A stretch of 64,000 nucleotides of DNA from Amycolatopsis vancoresmycina. GTDB lineage: Bacteria > Actinomycetota > Actinomycetes > Mycobacteriales > Pseudonocardiaceae. The translations under genes and the position numbers were made by a program. Below, in pieces: positions 34,867 to 43,479 of the stretch (position 1 is its first letter; each line of letters begins with the position of its first letter). Under the pieces are notes generated by a model that saw only the letters and a list, made by a program, of their open reading frames with translations, had not been told where the DNA came from and searched no databases. Where the stretch lies: positions 62,001 to 126,000 of the forward strand of contig NZ_JNYY01000009.1 in NCBI RefSeq assembly GCF_000716785.1. The letters run 5' to 3'.

Positions 34867-35376
34867 CCGCACCGGCCCCGCCGCCGGCCGCCAACCGGTC
34901 GCCGGTCGCCGGTCGCCCGGAACTGTCGGAGCTGCCCGGTACGCTGGAAACCGGGGGCCGGAGGCCCACCCAGCTCGCCGCCCCACCAGCCGGAGCGATC
35001 ATCGCCACCGGCCTCGCGCTCGGCGGATCGACTCACCCGCGGCCCGCCGCGGTCACCGCCGCCGAGCTTTACGCCTGGCGGCTCGGCCCCCGGGACCCGC
35101 CGCAGCGCCCGGTGCAGTCATTGCCACGGGCTTCGCGATTGGCGAGGCGGTTCGCCCGGGGCTCACTGCATCGTCCGGTGCGGCCGTTGCCGCCGGGCTT
35201 CGTGGTTGGCGGGTCGGCTCGGCGGGGCCGCCGACCGGCGGTGTGGTCATCGCGACCGGGCTTCACGCCTGGCGGGTTGGCTCACCGGGGTCCACCGCGC
35301 CGCCCGGCACGGTCATTGCCGCTAAGCCTGGCGGATCGACTCACCCAGGCCCCACCGCGGTCATCACCACCGAACC
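34867..35376. repeat. Gene-free 510 bp with a degenerate ~65-bp minisatellite
   Basis: Tail-to-tail interval between the MarR and LLM genes. It opens with a short CCGGTCG-type repeat (34906-34918 region), then from about 34995 holds six or seven degenerate units of 50-67 bp. Each has the order GGTCATCGCCACCGGGCTTC, CGCCTGGCGG, TCGGCTCACC and a GC-rich spacer (unit starts near 34996, 35051, 35112, 35178, 35242, 35310, 35358). The last unit merges with the 3' end of the LLM gene. No gene is supported here. Confidence 0.65.
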
Positions 35377-36234
35377 TCACACCCGGCGGATCACCTCATC
35401 CGCCACCCACTGCGCCACCTCCTCGGGATACGGACTCGCCAGCCCGAGCACGAAATGCCCGAACCCCGCCTCCGCCGCCTCGGCGATCTTGCCGCGCGTC
35501 ACCCCCGGCCGCTCGTAATCCACCGGCAGGTAGATCGATCGCACGATCTCCGCCGGATTGCGGCCGATCTCCTCGCAGTACCTGTCCAGCAACCGGCTGC
35601 GTCCGGCGAGGTCCGTGATGTCGCCGCCGCCCGGGATGTTCCACAGGTTCGCGTGCTCTGCCACCACTCGCAGCGTTGCGCTTGCGCGGCCGCCGATCAT
35701 GATCGGGGGGTGTGGTTGCTGTACCGGGTGGGGATTGCCGACTGCTCCCGTCAGGCGCACGTGTGCGCCCTCGAAGTCGAACGGCTCTGATGATGTCCAC
35801 AAGCGGCGGATCACCGTGCACGCCTCGGCCAGGGCCGCCACCGCGTCGTCCTGGCTGTGGTACGGGAGGCCGTGGCCGTCGTACTCGCGGCGGGCCAGTG
35901 GGTGGCTCGGGCGGGACCCTGCGCCGATGCCGAAGTCGAGGCGGCCGCCCGACACTATGTCGACCGTTGTTGCGATCTTCGCCAGCACGGCCGGTGGGCG
36001 GAAGCGGTTGCTGGTGACCAAAAGCCCGATGCGCATCCGTGACGTCTGGGCCGCCAGGGCCGCCAGCAGCGTCCAGCCCTCGAAGATCGGGCCGTCCGGG
36101 TCGCCGGCGATCGGCATCAGGTGGTCGAACAGCCACGCGTGCTCGATCTCCGGCACCTTGTCGGCCTCTCGCCAGACGCGCCGGACCTCGTCGTACCCCA
36201 CCTGCATCGGTGCGGTCATGATGCCGAAGCTCAT
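35377..36234 (-). CDS. LLM-class F420/FMN-dependent oxidoreductase
   Basis: 285 residues from ATG 36234, overlapping the upstream aldo/keto reductase stop (ATGA). HAWLFDHLMPIAGDPDGPIFEGWTLLAALAAQTSRMRIGLLVTSNRFRPPAVLAKIATTVDIVSGGRLDFGIGAGS is the luciferase-like monooxygenase (TIGR03560-type) signature. RPPAVLAK and DIVSGGRL are typical of F420-using members. It probably oxidises or reduces a small organic compound with F420. The last codons (DEVIRRV) lie inside the final unit of the neighbouring minisatellite, hinting that the repeat arose from or invaded the gene end. Confidence 0.83.
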   Translation of the reverse strand: MSFGIMTAPMQVGYDEVRRVWREADKVPEIEHAWLFDHLMPIAGDPDGPIFEGWTLLAALAAQTSRMRIGLLVTSNRFRPPAVLAKIATTVDIVSGGRLDFGIGAGSRPSHPLARREYDGHGLPYHSQDDAVAALAEACTVIRRLWTSSEPFDFEGAHVRLTGAVGNPHPVQQPHPPIMIGGRASATLRVVAEHANLWNIPGGGDITDLAGRSRLLDRYCEEIGRNPAEIVRSIYLPVDYERPGVTRGKIAEAAEAGFGHFVLGLASPYPEEVAQWVADEVIRRV

Positions 36235-37253
36235 CGGCGCCGCCGCAGCGCCGGGTCGAGCAGGGACGGCGGGGTGTCGAACTTCTCGTCCGGGGCCAGG
36301 TCGGTGCCCGGCGCGACGATGGTGTCGATCTCGTCGAGGACGTCGGCGGGCAGCACCGTGTCGGCGGCCGCCAGTTGGGAGGTCAAATGATCCGGTGTCC
36401 GCGGGCCGATGAGCGCGCTCGTCACGCCGGGGTGCGCGGTGACGAAACCGAGCGCGAGCTGGATCAGCGTCAGGTCCGCCTGCTCGGCGAGCTTCGCGAG
36501 CTTCTCGACGGCGTCGAGGCGGGCCCGGTTGGCCGGGACGTCGAGGTCGAAGCGCTGCGGCAAGGCCGTCGCCCGGTTGGTGGCGATCTCGCGGCCCGCG
36601 CGGACCGCGCCCGACAGCCAGCCCGAAGCCAGCGGGCTCCACGCCAGCACACCCATCCCGTACTCCTCGGTCACCGGCAGCACGTGGGCTTCGATGCCGC
36701 GCTGCAGGATCGAGTAGCTGGGCTGCTCGGTTACGTACCGGCCGAGGCGGTGTTCGCGCGCGGCCCACTGCGCCTGCACGATCCGGTACGCGGGGAAGGT
36801 CGACGAGCCGAAGTACCGGATCTTGCCCGCGCGCTGCAGGTCGGTCAGCGCGGAAAGCGCTTCCTCGTCGCTCGTCGCGGGGTCCCAGCGGTGGACCTGG
36901 TACAGGTCGACGTGGTCGACGTCGAGGCGGCGCAGGCTGTCGTCGAGCGCGCGGACCAGCCAGCGGCGCGAGTTGCCGCGGTGGTTGCGCTCCTCGCCCA
37001 TCGGCATGGTCGCCTTCGTGGCCAGCACGAGGTCGTCGCGGCGGCCGGCGATCGCGCGGCCGACGATCACCTCCGACTCGCCCTGGCCGTACATGTCGGC
37101 GGTGTCGATGAGGTTGATGCCGCCGTCGAGGGCGGCGTCGACGATGGCGGTGGCCTCGTCTTGGGTGACGCGCCCGATCGCGCCGAAGTTCATCGCGCCG
37201 AGCGCGAGCGTGCTGACCTGGACGCCGGTGCGGCCCAAGGTGCGGTACTGCAT
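36231..37253 (-). CDS. Aldo/keto reductase
   Basis: 340 residues. QYRTLGRTGVQVSTLALGAMNFG opens a classical AKR; GINLIDTADMYGQGESEVIVGRAI contains catalytic Asp and Tyr, ATKATM the Lys, and YQVHRWDP the His. LAWSPLASGWLSG and VTSALIGPRTPDHLTSQLAAAD complete the NADPH-binding part. It reduces an aldehyde or ketone. First gene of a two-gene operon with the LLM enzyme. Divergent from a TetR regulator, with two CGGAAC-type dyads in between, so probably controlled by it. Confidence 0.9.
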   Translation of the reverse strand: MQYRTLGRTGVQVSTLALGAMNFGAIGRVTQDEATAIVDAALDGGINLIDTADMYGQGESEVIVGRAIAGRRDDLVLATKATMPMGEERNHRGNSRRWLVRALDDSLRRLDVDHVDLYQVHRWDPATSDEEALSALTDLQRAGKIRYFGSSTFPAYRIVQAQWAAREHRLGRYVTEQPSYSILQRGIEAHVLPVTEEYGMGVLAWSPLASGWLSGAVRAGREIATNRATALPQRFDLDVPANRARLDAVEKLAKLAEQADLTLIQLALGFVTAHPGVTSALIGPRTPDHLTSQLAAADTVLPADVLDEIDTIVAPGTDLAPDEKFDTPPSLLDPALRRRR

Positions 37254-37283
37254 GGGGAGTGCCTCCGTGGCATCATGAGCAAA

Positions 37284-37322
37284 CGGAACGTTGCTCCGCT
37301 AACGATACGGAACACTGTTCCG
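37284..37322. promoter_or_regulatory. Two TetR-type dyads between AKR and TetR genes
   Basis: CGGAACACTGTTCCG (37308-37322) is a perfect 7+1+7 dyad; CGGAACGTTGCTCCG (37284-37298) is a weaker copy, 24 bp centre to centre. Both lie between the divergent starts. Confidence 0.65.
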
Positions 37323-37345
37323 CTTAGCAACCCCGGGAGGATTCG

Positions 37346-37918
37346 GTGGGCGAACGCAAGCCCAAGCGGGCGGACGCCCGGCGCAACGAGAAGGCGTTGC
37401 TGGACGCGGCGGCCGCGGTCTTCGTCGCGTCCGGGGTCGACGCGCCGGTGCGCGACATCGCGGCGAAGGCCGGCGTCGGGATGGGCACGATCTACCGCCA
37501 CTTCCCAACCCGGGCGGACCTCGTCATCGCCGTCTTCCGGCACCAGGTGGACGCCTGCACGGAGGCCGGGCCGGCCCTGCTGGCCGCGAACGAATCGCCG
37601 TACGCCGCGCTGGCGCAGTGGATCGACCTGTTCGTGGACTTCTTGGTGACCAAGCACGGGCTCGCCGGGGCCCTCCAGTCGGACAACGCCGGCTTCGAGG
37701 CGCTGCACGCGTACTTCCTCGACCGGCTGGTGCCGGTGTGCGCCGAGCTGCTCGACGCCGCCGCCGCGGCCGGCGAGATCCGGGCCGCGGTGCCGCCGCT
37801 GGACCTCATGCGCGGGGTCGGCAACCTCTGTATCGGCGCGGACGACCCCCGGTACGACGCACGCCGGATGGTGCAGCTCCTCGTCGCGGGCCTGCGGTGC
37901 GGCACGATGGGTGCATGA
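37346..37918 (+). CDS. TetR/AcrR-family regulator
   Basis: 190 residues from GTG 37346, after GGGAGG. ARRNEKALLDAAAAVFVASGVDAPVRDIAAKAGVGMGTIYRHFPTRADLVIAVF is the TetR helix-turn-helix. The C-terminal helices (GEIRAAVPPLDLMRGVGNLC) resemble the SbtR-like ligand domain. It likely represses the divergent aldo/keto reductase-LLM operon and itself via the CGGAACA dyads. The stop overlaps the next gene (ATGA). Confidence 0.9.
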   Translation: MGERKPKRADARRNEKALLDAAAAVFVASGVDAPVRDIAAKAGVGMGTIYRHFPTRADLVIAVFRHQVDACTEAGPALLAANESPYAALAQWIDLFVDFLVTKHGLAGALQSDNAGFEALHAYFLDRLVPVCAELLDAAAAAGEIRAAVPPLDLMRGVGNLCIGADDPRYDARRMVQLLVAGLRCGTMGA

Positions 37919-38349
37919 CGGCGTGGCGGGAGTTCGAAGCGGCGGAGCCGGAGTTCGCCCGGCGGGTGCAGGCCCTGTTCGACGCGCACAAGCACAAGAC
38001 GATCGCGACCCTGCGGGCTGACGGCTCGCCGCGGATCTCCGGGATCGAGACGGCCTTCGAGAACGGCGAGCTCGTCTTCGGTTCGATGCCGCACGCGCGC
38101 AAGGGTGCGGACCTGCTCCGCGACCCGCGGTTCGCGCTGCACAGCGCGACGGTCGACCCCGTCGAGGGCGCCGAGGCGCAGTGGCCGGGCGAGGCGAAGA
38201 TCGCCGGGCGCGTGCGCACCGAAGACGGCGAGCGGTTCGAGGCCGACGTCGCCGAGGTCGTGCACACCCACCTGAACGAGGCGGCCACGCTGCTGGTCGT
38301 CGAGTGGTGGACGCCCGCGGGCGGGCTGCGCAAGGTCGAGCGCGAATAA
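37915..38349 (+). CDS. Pyridoxamine-5'-phosphate-oxidase-fold protein (FMN/F420)
   Basis: 144 residues from ATG 37915, overlapping the TetR stop. FDAHKHKTIATLRADGSPRISGIETAFENGELVFGSMPHARKGADLLRDPRFALHS is the split-barrel PNPOx-like fold. Such small proteins use FMN or F420 for reductions; true PNPOx substrate residues are not evident. Co-transcribed with the TetR gene, so possibly its regulated partner. Confidence 0.78.
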   Translation: MTAWREFEAAEPEFARRVQALFDAHKHKTIATLRADGSPRISGIETAFENGELVFGSMPHARKGADLLRDPRFALHSATVDPVEGAEAQWPGEAKIAGRVRTEDGERFEADVAEVVHTHLNEAATLLVVEWWTPAGGLRKVERE

Positions 38350-38386
38350 CGCCAAGCGTCGCGCGCGCGGCTGAGGCTTCCCCGGA

Positions 38387-38412
38387 GATTAAATCAACTG
38401 CTTGACTTAATC
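38387..38412. promoter_or_regulatory. Imperfect dyad upstream of P450 operon
   Basis: GATTAAATCAA-CTGC-TTGACTTAATC, 11-bp arms with one mismatch, in an AT-rich patch 54 bp before the P450 start. TTGACT in the right arm could be a -35. Likely operator for the TetR protein encoded inside the operon. Confidence 0.6.
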
Positions 38413-38465
38413 CGGGATCGTGGCCATCCTCGGAGCAGGGGACATTCACCAACGAGAGGCCCGCC

Positions 38466-39674
38466 ATGACGCCCAGCCACACCGATCCGCTGCCGCGCTT
38501 CCCGTTCGAGGCCGCCACCGCGCTCGAGCCGCCGGCCGAATGGGCCGAATTCCGGGAGAAGTGCCCGGTGGCGCGCGTCGCGCTGGCCAGCGGGGACGAG
38601 GCCGCCCTGATCACCCGGTACGACGACGTCAAGACGGTCCTGTCCGATCCGCGCTTCACCCGGCCGTCGGCGGGGGACAACGCGGCCCGCGTCGCGGACA
38701 CCGAGTCGGGCGGGGTGTTCAACAGCGAGATGGCCGCCGTGCTGCCGCAGCACGGCGAGGCGCACCTGAAGTGGCGCCGCCTGCTCGGGAAGTGGTTCAC
38801 CGCCAAGCGGATGGCCGCGCTGCGGCCCGGCATGGCGGCGATGGCCGAGCAGCTCGTCGACGAGATGGTCGCGAAGGGCGCGCCCGGCGACCTCAAGGCG
38901 GGCCTCGCCTTCCCGCTGCCGGTCTGGGTCATCTGCGACATGCTCGGCGTGCCGGACACCGACCGGGACCGGTTCGCCCACTGGTCCGACGTCATGCTCA
39001 GCATGACCCGCTACACGCAGGCCGAGTTCGACGCGGCGCAGGCGGAGTTCGGCCGGTACATGGGCGGGCACATCGCGGGCAAGCGGGCCGAACCCGGTGA
39101 GGACATCCTCAGCGCGCTGATCGCCGAGGGCGTCGACTGGTCGGACGCGATGCTCACCGCCACCGGCATCGGCCTGCTCATCGCCGGGCACGAGACCACC
39201 GCGAACATGATCGCCAAGATGGTGGCGATGCTGCTGGCCGACCGGAGCCGGTGGGAGCAGCTGCTCGCCGACCCGTCGCTGGTGCGCACGGCGGTCGAGG
39301 AATCGCTGCGGGTGGACGCCAACGCCGGTGTGGGCATGCAGCGGTACATCACCGAGGACTTCGAGGTCGGCGGCACCGTGCTGCCGGGCGGCACCACCGC
39401 GATGTGCAGCATGGCCGCGGCCAACCGCGACGAACGCGCCTTCGAGGACGCCGGCGCGATGGACCTGACCCGCAGCCCGAACCCGCACCTCGCCTTCGGC
39501 GCCGGCGCGCACGCGTGCCTCGGGCAGCCGCTGGCCCGCACCGAACTGCAGGTCGTCCTCGAGGTGCTGCTGCGCAAGCTGCCGGCGCTGGAGCTGGCCG
39601 TCCCGGCGGACGAACTGCGCCGGGTCGAGGGCCTCGCGGTCGGCGGGCTGCGGGAACTGCCCGTCCGCTGGTGA
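38466..39674 (+). CDS. Cytochrome P450
   Basis: 402 residues, ATG 38466. I-helix IAGHETT (residues 239-245), ExxR in EESLRV, and the haem loop FGAGAHACLG with Cys351 as the axial ligand: a complete soluble bacterial P450. It takes two electrons from a ferredoxin to hydroxylate or otherwise oxidise a substrate. The matching ferredoxin and reductase are encoded three genes downstream. The substrate is unknown. The TetR dyad upstream suggests induction by the substrate or a related compound. Confidence 0.94.
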   Translation: MTPSHTDPLPRFPFEAATALEPPAEWAEFREKCPVARVALASGDEAALITRYDDVKTVLSDPRFTRPSAGDNAARVADTESGGVFNSEMAAVLPQHGEAHLKWRRLLGKWFTAKRMAALRPGMAAMAEQLVDEMVAKGAPGDLKAGLAFPLPVWVICDMLGVPDTDRDRFAHWSDVMLSMTRYTQAEFDAAQAEFGRYMGGHIAGKRAEPGEDILSALIAEGVDWSDAMLTATGIGLLIAGHETTANMIAKMVAMLLADRSRWEQLLADPSLVRTAVEESLRVDANAGVGMQRYITEDFEVGGTVLPGGTTAMCSMAAANRDERAFEDAGAMDLTRSPNPHLAFGAGAHACLGQPLARTELQVVLEVLLRKLPALELAVPADELRRVEGLAVGGLRELPVRW

Positions 39675-40291
39675 CGGACCGGGCGCAGGCGACGCGGGAG
39701 CGGATCTTGGCCGCGGCGGAACGGCTCTACGCCGAACACGGCGTCCTGGCCGTGTCCAACCGGCAGATCGGCGAAGCGGCCGGGCAGGGCAACAACACCG
39801 TCGTCGGCTACCACTTCGGCACCCGGGCCGACGTGGTGCGGGCCATCGTCCGCAAGCACACCGGGCCGATCGAACGGTTGCGTGGCGGCCGGCTGGACCG
39901 GGGGTGCACGCAGCTGCGGGACTGGCTCGGGTGCCTGGTGCACCCCGCCACCGAGCACCTCGCCGAGCTGGGCGCGCCGACCTGGTTCGCCCGGTTCGCC
40001 GCCCAGGTGATGACCGAGCCGTCGCTGCGCGCGGTCATCGTCGAGGAGACGCTGGCGTCCCCCTCGCTGGCGCGGACTCTCGACGGGCTCTACCGGTGCC
40101 TGCCCGGGCTGCCCGCCGAAGTCCGCGCCGAACGGAACGACATCACCCGGCTCCTGCTGATGCACGGGATGGCCGGGCGGGAACGCGCGCTCGCCGACGG
40201 CGCGGGCACCCCGGAAACCGGCTGGCGCGACACCGCCACCGCCCTCACCGACGTACTGGCCGGGCTGTGGCTCGCGCCGGTCACGGAGTAA
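39671..40291 (+). CDS. TetR-family regulator
   Basis: 206 residues from GTG 39671, overlapping the P450 stop (GTGA). ATRERILAAAERLYAEHGVLAVSNRQIGEAAGQGNNTVVGYHFGTRADVVRAIVRKHTGPIERLR is the DNA-binding part. The C-terminal domain resembles that of regulators next to P450 or fatty-acid genes. Being embedded in the P450-ferredoxin-reductase operon, it most likely represses this operon through the dyad at 38387-38412. Confidence 0.88.
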   Translation: MTDRAQATRERILAAAERLYAEHGVLAVSNRQIGEAAGQGNNTVVGYHFGTRADVVRAIVRKHTGPIERLRGGRLDRGCTQLRDWLGCLVHPATEHLAELGAPTWFARFAAQVMTEPSLRAVIVEETLASPSLARTLDGLYRCLPGLPAEVRAERNDITRLLLMHGMAGRERALADGAGTPETGWRDTATALTDVLAGLWLAPVTE

Positions 40292-40310
40292 CCGAACGAA
40301 GGGAACCACC

Positions 40311-40511
40311 ATGAAGATCACTGTGGACGAGGCCAAGTGCTGCGGCGCGGGCACCTGCGTCATGCTCGCGCCGGACGTGTTCGACCAGCGCGACGACGAC
40401 GGCATCGTCGTCCTGCTCGACGAGCACCCGGCCGAAGCCCTGCACACGACCGTCCGCGAAGCCGCGAGCGTGTGCCCGGGCGTCGCGATCTCGGTCAGCG
40501 AGGAAGGATGA
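40311..40511 (+). CDS. [3Fe-4S] ferredoxin
   Basis: 66 residues, ATG 40311. VDEAKCCGAGTCVMLAPDVF and the single VCPG near the C-terminus give the C-x5-C...C-P spacing of actinobacterial 3Fe-4S ferredoxins that feed P450s. It carries electrons from the reductase encoded next (ATGA overlap) to the P450 encoded upstream. Confidence 0.92.
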   Translation: MKITVDEAKCCGAGTCVMLAPDVFDQRDDDGIVVLLDEHPAEALHTTVREAASVCPGVAISVSEEG

Positions 40512-41695
40512 CGGCTCCGGGCGACGTCCTGGTCGTCGGCGCCTCGGCCGCCGGGCTCGCGACCGTGGAAGCCCTGCGCCGCAAGGGTTACCAGGGACGC
40601 GTAACCGTTCTGGGCGCCGAGCGGCACCTGCCCTACGACCGGCCGCCACTGTCCAAACAGGTCCTCGGCGGGAGCTGGGCACCCGAGCGGGCGCAGCTGC
40701 GGCCCGCAGCTGCACTGTCCGCATTGGACACCGAGTTCGTGCTCGGCGACCCGGCCGTGCGGCTCGACGCCCGCGCGCGGACCGTTCACACCGCGGCCGC
40801 GCGGGCCCTGACCGCGGAGGCGATCGTGCTCGCCACCGGGCTGCGGCCGCGCACCCTGCCCGGGCAGGACGGCCTCGGCGGGGTCCACGTGCTGCGCACC
40901 CTCGACGACGCGCTGGCCCTGCGCGCGGACCTCGCGCCGGACAAGCGGGTGGTGGTCGTCGGGGACGGCGTGCTCGGCGCGGAGATCGCCGCGACCGTGT
41001 GCGAAACGGGCGTCCCGGTCACCCTGGCCGGGCCGCAGCCCGCCCCGCTGGCCTACCAGTTCGGCCCGCTCGCCGCGGGCCTGCTCGCCGAGCTGCACCG
41101 CGGGCGGGGCGTCGAGCTGCGGCTCGGCTCCGCGGTCACCGGCCTGGCCGAGGACGACGGGCGCGTCACCGGGGTGCGGCTGGCGTCCGGTGAGGTGCTG
41201 CCCGCCGACGTCGTCGTGGTCGCCTTCGGTGCCGCGCCGGCCACGGAGTGGCTGGCCGGCAGCGGGGTGCTGTGCGACAACGGCGTGGTGTGCGACTCCC
41301 GCTGCCGGGCGGCGGACGGGATCCACGCGGCGGGTGACGTCGCCCGCTGGCACCACGAGGGCCTCGACGCACTGCTGCGGCTGGAAAACCGGACGAACGC
41401 CACCGAGCAGGCGGTCGCCGTGGCGGGGAACATCCTCGGCGACGACCGCCCGTACACACCGGTGCCGTACTTCTGGACCCACCAGTTCGACACGCGGATC
41501 CACGTCCACGGCACGCTGTCCGCGGCGGCCGAAGTGTCCGTTGTGGAGGGTGACCCGCGGGAGGGCCGGTTCGTGGCCGAGTACCGGGAAGGTGGGCGCG
41601 TGACCGGGGTGCTGGGCTGGAACATGCCCAAGCAGGCCCGGGTTCACTCCACGGTGACCGACTTGGCCAGGTTGCGCGGCTTGTCGATGTCGTAG
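40508..41695 (+). CDS. FAD-dependent ferredoxin reductase
   Basis: 395 residues from ATG 40508. FAD motif VLVVGASAAGLATVEALRRKGY, HLPYDRPPLSKQVL, ATGLRPR, NAD motif RVVVVGDGVLGAEIAATVCE and AAGDVARWHH place it among rubredoxin/ferredoxin NAD+ reductases. It passes electrons from NAD(P)H to the upstream ferredoxin. The frame runs 52 bp into the convergent glmS gene, so its last 17 or so residues (HSTVTDLARLRGLSMS) are antisense to the conserved GlmS C-terminus and unlikely to be conserved in relatives. Confidence 0.88.
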   Translation: MTAPGDVLVVGASAAGLATVEALRRKGYQGRVTVLGAERHLPYDRPPLSKQVLGGSWAPERAQLRPAAALSALDTEFVLGDPAVRLDARARTVHTAAARALTAEAIVLATGLRPRTLPGQDGLGGVHVLRTLDDALALRADLAPDKRVVVVGDGVLGAEIAATVCETGVPVTLAGPQPAPLAYQFGPLAAGLLAELHRGRGVELRLGSAVTGLAEDDGRVTGVRLASGEVLPADVVVVAFGAAPATEWLAGSGVLCDNGVVCDSRCRAADGIHAAGDVARWHHEGLDALLRLENRTNATEQAVAVAGNILGDDRPYTPVPYFWTHQFDTRIHVHGTLSAAAEVSVVEGDPREGRFVAEYREGGRVTGVLGWNMPKQARVHSTVTDLARLRGLSMS

Positions 41696-43467
41696 CCCAG
41701 CGTCAGCGCGGCGTGGTAGGCGAGCAGCTGCAGCGGGATCGTCAGCAGGACCGGGTCGAGCTCCGGCTCGGTCCGGGGCACCACGATCCGCGGGACGTCG
41801 AGCTCGCCGAAGTCGACGCCGGCGTGGGTCACCGCCAGCACCGCGCCGCCGCGGGCCCGGATCTGCTGCACGGCGGCCAGGTTGCGCTCGGTCAGCTCGT
41901 CCGACGGGACGACGGCGACCGTCGGCAGGGCTTCGTCGATCAGCGCGAGCGGGCCGTGCTTGAGCTCGGACGTCTGGTACGCCTCGGCGTGGCGGTAGGA
42001 GATCTCCTTGAACTTCTGCGCGCCCTCCCGGGCCACCGGGTAGCCGCGGACGCGGCCGACGAAGAACAGGCTGTTCGCGGCGGCCACGGTCTTCGCGTGC
42101 TCGGCGATCTCGGGCTCACCGTCCAGAACGGACTTGATCTGGCCGGGCAGCGCGCGGATCGCCGTGATGATCCGCTGACCGTCCGCATTGGACAGATCGC
42201 GGACGCGGCCGAGCGAGAGCGCGATCAGCGCGAAGCCGACGGCCATGTTGGTCAGCGCCTTGGTCGAGGCGACCGCGATCTCCGGGCCGGCGTGCAGGTA
42301 CACCCCGCCGTCGCAGGCGCGGGCGATCGTCGAGCCGACGACGTTGACCAGGCCCACCACCCGGCCGCCCTTGCGCTTGATCTCCTCCACGGCGAAGGCG
42401 GTGTCGATCGTCTCGCCGGACTGGCTGACCGCGATGTAGAGCGTGTCGGCCTCGATGATCGGGTTGCGGTAGCGGAACTCCGACGCCGCTTCGGCGTCGG
42501 CCGGGATCCGCGCCAGCTCCTCGATCATCGTCGCGCCGATCTGCCCGACGTAGTAGGCCGAGCCGCAGCCGAGGATCTTCACGCGGCTGAACCCGCGCAG
42601 CTCCCGCGGCGTCAGGTTGAGCCCGTCCAGGCGGGCGACGCCGAACCGGTCGTCGAGCCGGCCGCGGATCATCCGCGCCACGGAGTCGGGCTGCTCCTGG
42701 ATCTCCTTGGCCATGTAGTGCGGGTAGCCGCCCAGGTCGAGGTCTTCGGCGGCGATGTCGATCTCGGTGGCCGGCTTGGTCGTGTCGCTCTCGTCGACGG
42801 TGAAGGTGCGGTAGCCGGTGGCGAAGACCGTGGCGAACTCGCCGTCGTCGAGGTGCGCGACTTGCGAGGTGTGCCGGACCAGCGCGGCGAGGTCGCTGGC
42901 GACGAACATCTCCCGCTCGCCGACGCCGATGATCAGCGGCGAGCCGTTGCGCGCGATCACCAGCCGGTCCGGGTGCGCGCTGTCGGTGACGGCGATCGCG
43001 TACGTGCCGGTGATCCGCGAGACCGCCTCGACGACGGCGTCTTCGAGGGTCTCGGCGCCCGAGCGGGCGATCAGGTGGGCGAGGACCTCGGTGTCGGTCT
43101 CGGACGTCAGCTCGACCCCGGCGTCGGCGAGCTGGGCGCGCAAGGCGTCGGCGTTGTCGATGATGCCGTTGTGGACGACGCAGACGCGGCCGTCTTCGGA
43201 CGTGTGCGGGTGCGCGTTGGCCTCCGACGCGGGCCCGTGCGTGGCCCAGCGCGTGTGCCCGATGCCGACCTTGCCGGTGAGCCGCTTGGGCAGCGCCGCG
43301 GCGAGGTTGCGCACCCGCCCGACCACCCGGTGGACCTGCGCGGTGTTCTTGGCGCCGAGCACGGCGATCCCGGCCGAGTCGTAGCCGCGGTACTCCAGCC
43401 GGGTCAGGCCTTCGAGCAGGATGGGAGCGGCGTTCTGGCCGCCGATGTAGCCGACGATTCCGCACAT
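41644..43467 (-). CDS. glmS: Glutamine-fructose-6-phosphate aminotransferase (isomerizing)
   Basis: 607 residues, ATG 43467. Begins MCGIVGYIGG, so Cys2 becomes the N-terminal nucleophile of the glutaminase after Met removal. The domain shows GHTRWATHG, HNGIIDN and SETDTEVLAHLI. Two SIS domains follow (GCGSAYYVGQ; VGRVRGYPVAREGAQKFKE). The C-terminus reads YDIDKPRNLAKSVTVE, the family's conserved end. It makes glucosamine-6-phosphate for peptidoglycan. Full length. No glmS ribozyme is expected or seen in this phylum. A small unknown gene lies 12 bp upstream of it in the same direction. Confidence 0.97.
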   Translation of the reverse strand: MCGIVGYIGGQNAAPILLEGLTRLEYRGYDSAGIAVLGAKNTAQVHRVVGRVRNLAAALPKRLTGKVGIGHTRWATHGPASEANAHPHTSEDGRVCVVHNGIIDNADALRAQLADAGVELTSETDTEVLAHLIARSGAETLEDAVVEAVSRITGTYAIAVTDSAHPDRLVIARNGSPLIIGVGEREMFVASDLAALVRHTSQVAHLDDGEFATVFATGYRTFTVDESDTTKPATEIDIAAEDLDLGGYPHYMAKEIQEQPDSVARMIRGRLDDRFGVARLDGLNLTPRELRGFSRVKILGCGSAYYVGQIGATMIEELARIPADAEAASEFRYRNPIIEADTLYIAVSQSGETIDTAFAVEEIKRKGGRVVGLVNVVGSTIARACDGGVYLHAGPEIAVASTKALTNMAVGFALIALSLGRVRDLSNADGQRIITAIRALPGQIKSVLDGEPEIAEHAKTVAAANSLFFVGRVRGYPVAREGAQKFKEISYRHAEAYQTSELKHGPLALIDEALPTVAVVPSDELTERNLAAVQQIRARGGAVLAVTHAGVDFGELDVPRIVVPRTEPELDPVLLTIPLQLLAYHAALTLGYDIDKPRNLAKSVTVE

Positions 43468-43479
43468 GGCGAACCTTTT

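Noticed and set aside
34995..35376. Small proteins encoded in the minisatellite
   Set aside because: Several short frames exist on both strands, but they only echo the repeat and lack convincing start sites.
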